Origin: Planctomycetaceae bacterium
GTDB lineage: Bacteria > Planctomycetota > Planctomycetia > Pirellulales > Pirellulaceae
Reading direction: 5' to 3'
DNA: 5,853 nucleotides
Assembly (NCBI GenBank): GCA_007129635.1
Contig: SKVE01000066.1
Coordinates: 1 to 5,853, forward strand
Shown: in pieces, positions 1-5,853 of the stretch
Position numbering within the stretch: position 1 is the stretch's first letter
How the letters are laid out: every line of letters begins with the position of its first letter
Translations under genes and position numbers: made by a program
Notes under the pieces: model-generated
Database searches by the model: none
The model's input: the letters and a program-made list of their open reading frames with translations, nothing else
What the model was told of the DNA's origin: nothing

Positions 1-1
1 C

Positions 2-2800
2 GATACCAGCTCCAGTGCTGCCGGCTTTTTCCCCCGAGCCGAATTGTACGACTCGGCAACGGGCAGCCGATTATCGCTGCTGGGCGCGATCACCGGTGAT
101 TCTCAACGAGAGATGTCGGCGGGCCGGAAGTACATCACCCGCCCGATGCCGCGCACCGGTTTGTACGTCATCCAGGTCTACGACAATAACTATTCCGACA
201 CGCATGCGAACGGGTATGTCATCACGCTGGAAGGCCTGAGCCCTCCCAGTGAAAACGCTGTCGAATTGGTGGCCGGCACGGTGGCCGACGGCCGGATCGA
301 GTTGGGCCAGATCGATGCCTATCGCTTTGTCGGCAACGAAGGCGATCTGATCACGATTTCGATGTCGGATGTCGTGGGCGGATTGACGCATCGGCTGTGG
401 GCCGAGCTGTTCTCGCCTTCGGGCGAAAGGGTGAACAAACTCAGTTCGACCTCGGGTTTTAACCGCGTCGAAAACGGTCAACAGGTCATTTATCGTTTGC
501 CCGAGACGGCGACGGCGGACAATCCTTACGTGGTCCAGGTCTATGACGACAATTACACGGACGAGGAAGACTATGGCTTGCTGCTGGAACGATTGAATCC
601 GGTCCGACCGGATGCGTCGACGATCTCGCCCGGCGACGTCATGTGTGGGACGATCGAGCAGATGGGCCAGGTGAACACTTATTTCTTCTCGATCACCCAG
701 GATCAGTTGACGGGCGAAGGGGAATCCTATCAGGTTCGCGTCGCCTTCGAATCGGATTCTACGATCCTCTACAAGCCCTCGGCGACCGTGTTTTCGCCCT
801 CGGGGCACCCCTTGACAGAGGTTAAGCCTCGCCGCGACAAACTGCTGGTTTTGGACAAGCCGGGAGACTATGTCATCCAGGTGAATGATGCCAGCTTCAC
901 GCATACCAGCCTGGAACTGACCGATCGCAACCGTGATCCTGAATACAAATTGAGTCTGCTGGATGCTCAACCGCCGCGTGTATCGAGTGTGGCGGTGAAC
1001 GAATCGCTGCTGACCGACGCCCACGCGGGAACGTCCTTCGAGGTCACGGTGGTATTCGACGAAACCATGAATACCAGCGTTACGCCCAACGTGGCGTTCA
1101 CGCCGAACGTCGCCGGAGTCTCCGGCGCTACGTTGGTAGGACCTGCGACGATGCAGTGGAGTTCGACGTATACCGTGCATGACACGTTTTTGATCGCGTT
1201 TCAGGTGATCGACCAGAACGTCCAGGTCAGCAACGTGAGCATCGGTGTGACGGGTGGGCGGGATGCTGCGGGTAACCTGCAACAGACCTTTTCGGCTCCA
1301 GCGGCCTTTGGTATCGATACGCGGAATCCCACACCATCGGTCTTTCGCCCGGCGGATAATGCGGTGCGAGTCGCTTGGGATGCCGATCTGGTGATCGAAT
1401 GGAGCGAGCCGGTTCAACGGGCAGACGGCGAGATCCTGATCCGACGTCGAGACGACGACTCGGTGGTCCAGGCGATCCTTTCGACCAGCCCCAGCGTCAG
1501 TGTGGTCGGAGCGACGGTCACGATCGAACCCGAGGCGCCTTTCCAGCCCGAAACGGCCTATTACATCGAGGTCAGCGAAGGCGCCTTTCTCGATCTGGTC
1601 GGCAATGCGTCCGTCGAGATCAGCGGACGCACGACCTGGAATTTCACCACGACCAGCGTCGCGGCTCGCAACGCCCCGTTCGTTGCAAAATCCATCGATG
1701 ATCGAGCCATGCTGCAGGGACCGGTCCTGGATGAAGTCGATCTGGTCGGGGTCTTTGATGACTTGGACATCCCCCAAGGGGATCAACTGACCATCGAATT
1801 CGACAACCAGACGGACAACAGCAACCCAATCCTGCTGACCGGGGAACTGCACGGCAACGTGCTGGTCCTGTCCTTCGATCCCGACCAATTCGGCAGTTCC
1901 GAATTGACGGTCCATGCGCGGGATCTCGCCGGGCAGACCGTTAGCGAGACGTTTACGGTTCGCATCATGGCGGCACCGATCGCCGAAGACGATTCTGTCA
2001 GTACGCGGCAGAACGAAGCGGTCGCGATCCACGTTTACGAAAACGACCATGATCCGGATGGAATGGTCGTGCCGGAAACGGTCGAACTGGTTCCGGATTC
2101 GGGACCAAGCTACGGCACCATCACTTTGGACAACGGTGTGTTCACCTACACCCCCGCAGTCAACCACTCGGGGACCGATTCGTTCCGTTACACCATCCGT
2201 GATGATGACGGATGGATCTCGAACCAGGCCCAGGTGACGATCACGATCATCGAGGTTCCTCCGTTCCACAATGCAGCCTTGCCCTACGATGTCGACAACT
2301 CCGGCGACGTGTCGCCGATCGACGCCCTGATCCTGATCAATTATCTGAACCAAGTCGGAAGCACGCTGCCAACCCCACCGATTCCGCCCGAAAAACCCGC
2401 GTACTACTTCGATGTCACGGGAAACGGCTCGGTAACCCCCTTAGACGTGCTGATGGTCATCAACTATTTGAACCAGCAGTCCCAGCAAGGCTCGCAAGAA
2501 GGTGGCGAAGGCGAAGCGGCGATGAAGTGGTACGATCGGCCCCCCGATGGCCTGTTGCCGCACCAACCTGGCTCCAGCGCACGGCTGTTCGAGCCGCTCG
2601 AAGTACTGGATACGCCAATACGAAACGAGCGGGATGCAGCCATCCCCTTTATCGAACCATTCCGCAACGAAATCGGTGATCGCGACGAGGTCTTTGGCGC
2701 GTTAGGAACACATGCCGATCAGCAACGGCACTCGCTGACCGACGATTTGTTCGACGACCTGCTGGGGCTTTTAGTAGCAGGCACACTCCGTGTGCCGTAG
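2..2800 (+). CDS. Large multidomain surface/secreted protein with PPC-like, Ig-like, cadherin-like and dockerin-like domains (5' end outside window)
   Basis: The frame is open from the first bases of the window, so the true start lies upstream and the TTG at 44 is not a credible start; 932 codons are visible. Residues are counted from base 2. Three PPC-like beta-sandwich repeats end near residues 80, 200 and 322, each marked by a Y-V-[IV]-Q-V-[YN]-D strand (bases 164, 527 and 869). An Ig-like domain follows (about 324-440), then an SbsA/Big_5-like domain (about 441-553, ending WNFTTTS), a cadherin/dystroglycan-like domain (about 556-657) and a VCBS/Big_9-like domain (about 658-751, with YENDHDPDG and DSFRYTIRDDDG). 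Two dockerin-like Ca loops lie at bases 2288-2353 and 2411-2479, with D1, D12 and G6 in place. No catalytic domain is visible in this part. By family knowledge such proteins are exported and act in adhesion or surface structure. That role is an inference, and an enzyme could lie upstream. The last codons come from a repeat (VAGTLRVP-stop). Confidence 0.9.
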   Translation, partial: DTSSSAAGFFPRAELYDSATGSRLSLLGAITGDSQREMSAGRKYITRPMPRTGLYVIQVYDNNYSDTHANGYVITLEGLSPPSENAVELVAGTVADGRIELGQIDAYRFVGNEGDLITISMSDVVGGLTHRLWAELFSPSGERVNKLSSTSGFNRVENGQQVIYRLPETATADNPYVVQVYDDNYTDEEDYGLLLERLNPVRPDASTISPGDVMCGTIEQMGQVNTYFFSITQDQLTGEGESYQVRVAFESDSTILYKPSATVFSPSGHPLTEVKPRRDKLLVLDKPGDYVIQVNDASFTHTSLELTDRNRDPEYKLSLLDAQPPRVSSVAVNESLLTDAHAGTSFEVTVVFDETMNTSVTPNVAFTPNVAGVSGATLVGPATMQWSSTYTVHDTFLIAFQVIDQNVQVSNVSIGVTGGRDAAGNLQQTFSAPAAFGIDTRNPTPSVFRPADNAVRVAWDADLVIEWSEPVQRADGEILIRRRDDDSVVQAILSTSPSVSVVGATVTIEPEAPFQPETAYYIEVSEGAFLDLVGNASVEISGRTTWNFTTTSVAARNAPFVAKSIDDRAMLQGPVLDEVDLVGVFDDLDIPQGDQLTIEFDNQTDNSNPILLTGELHGNVLVLSFDPDQFGSSELTVHARDLAGQTVSETFTVRIMAAPIAEDDSVSTRQNEAVAIHVYENDHDPDGMVVPETVELVPDSGPSYGTITLDNGVFTYTPAVNHSGTDSFRYTIRDDDGWISNQAQVTITIIEVPPFHNAALPYDVDNSGDVSPIDALILINYLNQVGSTLPTPPIPPEKPAYYFDVTGNGSVTPLDVLMVINYLNQQSQQGSQEGGEGEAAMKWYDRPPDGLLPHQPGSSARLFEPLEVLDTPIRNERDAAIPFIEPFRNEIGDRDEVFGALGTHADQQRHSLTDDLFDDLLGLLVAGTLRVP

Positions 2801-2845
2801 CCTCAGCAACGGAATAGCCTACGGCATACGGAGTGTGCCTGCTAC
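2774..2845. terminator. Candidate bidirectional hairpin between convergent genes
   Basis: Copies A and B can fold into a 27-pair stem with an 18-base loop (2801-2818); copy C could compete with B for A. The hairpin lies just at and after the stop at 2798-2800 and downstream of the opposing gene ending at 2906, where a shared transcription end or mRNA-stabilising structure would be expected. There is no U-tract after the stem on the + strand, so it is not a classical intrinsic terminator. The role is inferred from position and fold only. Confidence 0.35.
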
Positions 2846-2886
2846 AGGCGGACGGCACACGGAGTGTGCCTGCTACAGGTGGACGG
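2774..2886. repeat. Three-copy palindromic intergenic repeat (one inverted, two tandem)
   Basis: Copy A (2774-2800) is the reverse complement of copy B (2819-2845) over 27 bases with one mismatch (2827), which would be a G-U pair in RNA. It is also the perfect reverse complement of copy C over 25 bases (2852-2876 against 2774-2798). B and C are tandem with a 31-base period (2825-2855 and 2856-2886, 29 of 31 identical). Each copy has its own core palindrome, GGCACAC-GGA-GTGTGCC or its complement. The array overlaps the end of the dockerin-protein gene and stops 20 bases before the stop codon of the convergent small membrane protein gene. The motif resembles a repeat I recall as common between genes in Pirellulaceae genomes; that recollection was not checked. 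Confidence 0.9.
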
Positions 2887-2905
2887 AAAAACGCCTGTCG
2901 CACCG

Positions 2906-3208
2906 TCAGCCGCCGGGTTTCTTCATCGCAATGCTGTGCAGCATCAAAACAACGCCTACCGAAAGCAGGGCGTAGGAAATCCATCGCGGCGGTCGAATCC
3001 TCGCACGCGAGACGGGAATCTGCCCGTTGGCAGCCATCGACATGGGAAGTCTCCACGGGCTGGTCGGCGGCTCCGCTTGAGCCGAACGCCGGGCGAGGAA
3101 CCGTGTGCTGGGTTCGTTCAACACGAACGTGTCGACGAAACGGAATTGAAGTCCCAATAGGAACAGCAGTGCGCCGACGAGCATGAACTGGTTGCGATTG
3201 AGTTGCAT
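2906..3208 (-). CDS. Small protein with two predicted membrane helices, function unknown
   Basis: This 100-residue protein starts at ATG 3208-3206 and ends at TGA 2908-2906. Upstream on the minus strand are an AGGGG about 10 bases from the ATG and a closer GGAG, both purine-rich and ribosome-binding-like. A hydrophobic segment at about residues 8-22 (FMLVGALLFLLGLQF) and a second at about 76-93 (WISYALLSVGVVLMLHSI) flank a polar, proline- and arginine-rich stretch. The C-terminus is basic (KKPGG). This regular two-helix pattern, the good start site and the position opposite the convergent repeat argue for a real gene rather than a shadow. I recognise no named family or active site. It is divergent from the GYF_2 gene, 268 bases apart, and both encode membrane proteins, but a functional link is only conjecture. 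Confidence 0.75.
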   Translation of the reverse strand: MQLNRNQFMLVGALLFLLGLQFRFVDTFVLNEPSTRFLARRSAQAEPPTSPWRLPMSMAANGQIPVSRARIRPPRWISYALLSVGVVLMLHSIAMKKPGG

Positions 3209-3378
3209 TTCTCCGTTCCCCTTTCAGAAGACGACCCCTGGTTCTCCGTGTATCGAACCGATGGTCGAGCCGACTTGAGTCGCCGTGCGCATCGGCGGCT
3301 TCGATCGATCCGGCCGGTTCTGCCTGATGGAACGAATCCACGCGATTTGTCGCTTCGCACCCGTCAGGTTCCCTGTGG

Positions 3379-3409
3379 TTGAACCAACGGGAGAATCAGT
3401 CAATAATAA
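3379..3409 (+). promoter_or_regulatory. Weak candidate promoter for the GYF_2 gene
   Basis: A TTGAAC (3379-3384) is followed by an A/T-rich AATAATAA stretch (3402-3409) in an otherwise GC-rich region. Taking AATAAT at 3402-3407 as the -10 box gives a 17-base spacer. It lies about 70 bases before the ATG at 3477. Planctomycete promoters are poorly defined and the match is imperfect, so this is a guess from base composition and spacing. The rest of the 3209-3476 gap holds nothing else I can name. Confidence 0.25.
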
Positions 3410-3463
3410 ACATCTTTCGTCTGCTGAATCGATCGAACGTTCCATACACTACATGCCCTGAAT

Positions 3464-3468
3464 AGGGA
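3464..3468 (+). promoter_or_regulatory. Shine-Dalgarno site of the GYF_2 gene
   Basis: AGGGA lies 8 bases before the ATG at 3477, good spacing that supports this start. The encoded GYF_2 fold begins within a few residues of it. Confidence 0.6.
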
Positions 3469-3476
3469 ATATCGCG

Positions 3477-4328
3477 ATGCCGGATGCTATCTGGTACTTT
3501 GCCGACGGCGATGAAGAGCGGGGTCCGGTCACGGAGGCTCAGATCCGTACGCTGATCGGTACCGGAAATCTCCGGGCGGACGATCTGGTCTGGCGGGAAG
3601 GGCTGGACGATTGGATGCCGGCCGGCGAGGTTCCTGGGCTGTTCGGCAATGGTCCCAGCACAGCGGAAGCCCCATTTCCCGCCGGGAGAACACGTCTCGA
3701 ACGGCAAGCGGCTGCTGCGGACAGCGACAAACAAAAGCGTGGCCTCACCCAGCGGCGGGAAGCGTTCCGATTCGGCCGTTGGCGACCATCACGGTCAACG
3801 GAAGTGTTCAAGCATCTGGCCTTCCTGGGACAGCCGCTGTTGTTGGCCGGGTTGCTGATGGTGATCGGGACTCGGGGCTGCGAATCGGCAGCCATGCGTT
3901 ACGCCGAACGCCTGGCCTCGCGAGTCGATGTGGTCGAAGCCCGCTCGGAGGCCCAGTGGCAGCGCCAACGGGTCTTGCTGGAAATCCAACGCCGCAGCTT
4001 GGAAGAGATCGATCAGCCCAGTCCCGCCGAACAGCAACGTCTAAAGGATGTCACAGCCGACCTCCAGCGATTGGAAGAACAACGTGAAGCCGATCTGCAG
4101 CTCCAGCAATCCGGCGAATGGAATGAGTTGACCAATGCGGCTCGTGAGGCCAGAGCAGGCGTGGTCATGTGGAACTTCTGGCGGACCAGCGTGTTCTGGG
4201 TCGGTACCCTCGTGCTGGCAATCGGCTTGTTGATCGTCGGGTTTACCGGCAGCGGCCCTGAGCGTTGGATGTCGCTGGCGCTGATCGCGGTGATCCTGTT
4301 CGGCTTGTACTCCGGGATTACGAGGTAA
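3477..4328 (+). CDS. GYF_2-domain protein with three membrane helices and a coiled coil
   Basis: The protein has 283 residues. Residues 4-56 form a GYF_2-like domain: IWYF, then GPVTEAQI, a helix with L-I-G-T-G, LRADDLVWREG and DDWMPAGEVPGLF. This matches the usual W-Y, G-P, L-x-x-G, V-W and W-x-x-A pattern. A charged, Arg- and Ala-rich linker follows (about 57-110). Hydrophobic helices lie at about 113-130, 236-257 and 264-281. Between the first two is an approximately 100-residue Gln-, Glu- and Arg-rich helical stretch (about 136-228) that looks like a coiled coil. GYF-type domains usually bind proline-rich peptides; here that would be on the N-terminal, presumably cytoplasmic, side, with the coiled coil across the membrane. 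The partner is unknown. The gene stands alone: a divergent small membrane protein gene lies upstream and a transposase relic begins about 100 bases downstream. Confidence 0.88.
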   Translation: MPDAIWYFADGDEERGPVTEAQIRTLIGTGNLRADDLVWREGLDDWMPAGEVPGLFGNGPSTAEAPFPAGRTRLERQAAAADSDKQKRGLTQRREAFRFGRWRPSRSTEVFKHLAFLGQPLLLAGLLMVIGTRGCESAAMRYAERLASRVDVVEARSEAQWQRQRVLLEIQRRSLEEIDQPSPAEQQRLKDVTADLQRLEEQREADLQLQQSGEWNELTNAAREARAGVVMWNFWRTSVFWVGTLVLAIGLLIVGFTGSGPERWMSLALIAVILFGLYSGITR

Positions 4329-4350
4329 CCAATGCTTCCACAACGTCCAC

Positions 4351-4368
4351 CATGGGTTCGCACCCATG
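4351..4368. repeat. Perfect 7-bp inverted repeat with 4-base loop
   Basis: CATGGGT-TCGC-ACCCATG lies 22 bases after the GYF_2 stop codon. It could act as a weak terminator-like hairpin for that gene, although no T-tract follows, or it may belong to a repeat element extending into the transposase relic. The inverted repeat is seen directly; its role is not. Confidence 0.6.
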
Positions 4369-4438
4369 ACTATTGCATGCCGTCGCGTTGCGAGTGGTCG
4401 TAAACATGGTCGGCCTGACCTGAGTCGCGAAGAACCCG

Positions 4439-4985
4439 TTGTATCGCATCGCGATGCGCGCGCCTCAGGTGATCGTCACGATCCCGGTGACGGTATCGGC
4501 CAGGCGGGTCGACGAGGCTGAGGCAGAGCAGGTGGTCAAGGAATGCGAGGAGGCGATTGCGGCAGCCCAAGTCGAACGGTTGCTTGCAAAACTCGACCCG
4601 CAGATTGCTGAAGCGACGAGCGAGTGGGCCACGAACGATCAACTGGAAGGATCAGGTCGAAGCGGATTACGGTGAGAAACCCGAGACAGCGAAAGTCGAG
4701 CGTTCCGGCGAGATGGTTACGAGGAAATCCGTAAACACCATAGCGAACAGATGCGGCAGGAGGATGTCCGGCAGCGTTACTCGCGTCGGTTGGACTTCGG
4801 CGAAACGCCGTTTGCCGTGTTGAAGGCGGCCTTGGATCTCTGCCGTTTCCTGCTCCGCGGTCACCAAGGGGGTGCAAGCAGAATGGCTCTGGGGCTGTAC
4901 GGCGTATAATCTCAAGAAACTGCTCCGTATCCGGGACGGCCTGCGCGCCAAGCGAAGTGCGACAACGACAAGCCTGAGAGGTTGA
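4439..4985 (+). pseudogene. Decayed C-terminal part of a DDE transposase (IS1182-like)
   Basis: Pieces in two frames join into one protein end. The first frame gives a Glu/Ala-rich helix with AAQVERLLAKLDPQIAEATS and EWATNDQLE (about 4466-4653). The next frame gives NWKDQVEADYGEKPETAKV (about 4650-4697). The first frame then resumes with YEEIRKHHSEQMRQEDV, RQRYSRRLDFGETPFAVLKA and ALDLCRFLLRGHQG (about 4718-4870). A last shift at the G run 4868-4872 gives VQAEWLWGCTAYNLKKLL and a stop at 4983-4985. The R-R-x-x-F-G-x-x-P and W-x-x-x-A-x-N-L-K-K-L features match the C-terminal end of IS1182-type or related IS4/IS5-like transposases. Three frame changes, a missing N-terminal half and a stop at 4421 in the same frame make it non-functional. 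The exact 5' limit of the relic is uncertain, as is the family. Confidence 0.75.
4445..4458. repeat. Perfect 14-bp palindrome
   Basis: CGCATCGCGATGCG reads the same on both strands. It lies about 75 bases after the inverted repeat at 4351-4368 and at the start of the recognisable transposase relic. It might be part of a dispersed repeat, a protein-binding site, or chance in GC-rich DNA. Confidence 0.5.
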
Positions 4986-5101
4986 GTAAACTGGCAAGGC
5001 CCCACGCTAAAATCAGCCCCGCGAAGTAGGAACAAAGACGGGATCAAAGACATTGGCCTTGACAAACACAAAATGAACACGCCGCTCCCGACCCCGTTGC
5101 C

Positions 5102-5131
5102 CACGAGCCCGAGCACGAATACGAATACGGA
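5102..5131. repeat. Five-unit degenerate hexamer tandem repeat
   Basis: Units CACGAG, CCCGAG, CACGAA, TACGAA and TACGGA follow one another. The stretch lies between the transposase relic and the lactonase gene. It may be a remnant of the same mobile element or a slippage-prone spacer. No other feature is evident in the 4986-5241 gap apart from weak promoter-like sites. Confidence 0.5.
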
Positions 5132-5155
5132 ACATTGTCATGACGAACCTTCGAG

Positions 5156-5194
5156 TTGACGGGGTAGATTTCGGTTGGTTGCATGGGGCATAAT
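5156..5194 (+). promoter_or_regulatory. Weak promoter-like sites upstream of the lactonase gene
   Basis: TTGACG (5156-5161) and CATAAT (5189-5194) each resemble a promoter box, but they are 27 bases apart, too far to form a standard pair. CATAAT alone could serve as a -10 box with a poor -35. The site is about 50 bases before the ATG at 5242. This is weak evidence. Confidence 0.2.
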
Positions 5195-5228
5195 GGTTAC
5201 AGGCTTAGATTTCATCATCCGCTGTTTC

Positions 5229-5233
5229 AGGAG
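5229..5233 (+). promoter_or_regulatory. Shine-Dalgarno site deciding the lactonase start
   Basis: AGGAG lies 8 bases before the ATG at 5242, a strong match with ideal spacing. It favours this start over the in-frame ATGs at 5329 and 5356. Confidence 0.7.
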
Positions 5234-5241
5234 TATTGCCG

Positions 5242-5853
5242 ATGTTCGACCGTCCATCCAGGAATGGTTCGTGGGTTTACTTTTTCCAACGTGTGCCGGG
5301 CGTCCAACGACGGGGTCAGGGGTTGCCGATGGTGTGGCGATCGGCGCCTCGAATCATGGGTCCTGTGCTGTTGGGGATGCTGCTGGTGGTTCCGCTGGCG
5401 AGCAGCGGCCAGGATGCGGCAACGGCGACCGATGGCAAGGTGCGCGTCTACTTCGGCACGTACACGCGAGGCGACAGCGAAGGCATTTACGTCTCGGTGC
5501 TGGACCTGGCCAGCGGGGAACTAAGTCCCCCGGTGCTGGCGGCCCGAGCGGTTAATCCGGCGTTTTTGGCGATCCATCCGCAGCAACCTTGGTTGTACAG
5601 TGTCGGTGAAGTCGGGGATTTCGCGGGGCGCCGTAGCGGCGCGGTCTACGCGTTTCGTATGGATTCGCAGACTGGGTTGTTGACGCGGATCAATGAACAA
5701 CCCTCGGGTGGCACCGGGGCGTGCCATGTATCGTTGGATCATACCGGCCGTTTTGCCTTGGTGGCCAACTACGGCGGTGGCAACGCCAGCGTGCTGCCCA
5801 TCGAGGCCGACGGCCGCTTGGGCGAAGCGACGGATTTTGTCCAGCACGAGGGA
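5242..5853 (+). CDS. Exported-type beta-propeller lactonase, 6-phosphogluconolactonase family (3' end outside window)
   Basis: The frame has 204 codons without a stop and continues past the window end. The start ATG has a strong AGGAG. Residues 1-38 are a basic, Arg-rich N-terminal stretch, followed by a hydrophobic core at 39-53 (MGPVLLGMLLVVPLA) and ASSG/Q, a plausible signal-peptide cleavage region. From residue 67 the mature part reads VRVYFGTYTRGDSEGIYV, AVNPAFLAIHPQQPWLYSV, GGTGACHVSLDHTGRFALVA and NYGGGNASVLPIEADGRLGE. These are the first blades of the seven-bladed lactonase propeller (Lactonase, PF10282), whose characterised members open 6-phosphogluconolactone or similar sugar lactones. 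Full members have about 350-400 residues, so roughly half is present. An exported version suggests a substrate other than the cytoplasmic pentose-phosphate intermediate; that is inference. The N-terminal extension is long for a signal peptide, so M39 (5356) remains an alternative start. Confidence 0.9.
   Translation, partial: MFDRPSRNGSWVYFFQRVPGVQRRGQGLPMVWRSAPRIMGPVLLGMLLVVPLASSGQDAATATDGKVRVYFGTYTRGDSEGIYVSVLDLASGELSPPVLAARAVNPAFLAIHPQQPWLYSVGEVGDFAGRRSGAVYAFRMDSQTGLLTRINEQPSGGTGACHVSLDHTGRFALVANYGGGNASVLPIEADGRLGEATDFVQHEG

Noticed and set aside
71..2353. 760-codon open frame on the minus strand opposite the large dockerin protein gene
   Set aside because: It is a shadow of GC-rich codon bias: Arg-, Asp- and His-rich, with no domain pattern. 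The plus frame has clear domains and calcium loops.
2774..2886. Possible CRISPR array
   Set aside because: There are only two direct copies with a 31-base period and one inverted copy, with no distinct spacers. It fits an intergenic palindromic repeat.
2790..3186. Plus-strand small frames starting in the repeats (MCLLQ-type starts)
   Set aside because: These are translations of the palindromic repeat continuing antisense to the 2906-3208 gene. They have no ribosome-binding site or domain features.
2649..3341. 230-codon minus-strand open frame across the repeat array
   Set aside because: It crosses the palindromic repeats and overlaps the better supported 100-residue membrane protein in another frame. 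The sequence is low in hydrophobic structure and looks like translated repeat.
3435..3442. GAACGTTC palindrome upstream of the GYF_2 gene as an operator
   Set aside because: Eight bases are too short to separate from chance and no second copy is nearby.
4536..5116. Minus-strand frames of about 150 codons opposite the transposase relic
   Set aside because: The plus strand carries recognisable transposase segments. The minus frames show no family features.
5175..5555. Plus-strand frames at 5175-5555 and 5183-5524
   Set aside because: They overlap the lactonase in other frames, have no Shine-Dalgarno, and are Gly/Arg-rich shadow sequence.

Overview
The window looks like a chromosomal stretch from a planctomycete, most likely the Pirellulaceae / Rhodopirellula group. 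This rests on moderately high GC, a very large exported-type protein ending in a dockerin-like Ca-binding pair of the kind typical of that phylum (DVDNSGDVSPIDALILINYLN), a GYF_2-domain membrane protein, an exported-type lactonase, and palindromic repeats reading GGCACAC-GGA-GTGTGCC between genes. The assignment is by recognition only; no search was run.

Layout. (1) 2-2800, + strand: the 3' part of a large multidomain surface or secreted protein, cut by the window edge. It has three PPC-like beta-sandwich repeats, an Ig-like domain, an SbsA/Big_5-like domain, two cadherin/VCBS-like domains, a two-loop dockerin-like module and an approximately 106-residue tail. Its last eight codons and its stop codon lie inside a palindromic repeat. 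(2) 2774-2886: three copies of that repeat, one inverted and two in tandem, filling most of the gap between two convergent genes. (3) 2906-3208, - strand: a small protein with two predicted membrane helices that is easy to overlook. (4) 3209-3476: a divergent intergenic region that probably holds promoters for both flanking genes. (5) 3477-4328, + strand: a protein with an N-terminal GYF_2 domain, three membrane helices and a coiled coil. (6) 4349-4985: palindromes followed by a decayed transposase 3' end with at least three frame changes. (7) 4986-5241: no gene seen, only a hexamer micro-repeat and weak promoter-like sites. (8) 5242-5853, + strand: the 5' part of a beta-propeller lactonase of the 6-phosphogluconolactonase family. 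It has a clear Shine-Dalgarno and an export-type N-terminus and runs off the window end.

The genes do not form one pathway. They are separate single-gene units, two of them convergent and two divergent, with mobile or repetitive DNA in the gaps. I see no defence system, CRISPR array, RNA gene or biosynthetic cluster. The most unusual points are the repeat that supplies the end of the giant protein's reading frame and the possible structured repeat next to the transposase relic.
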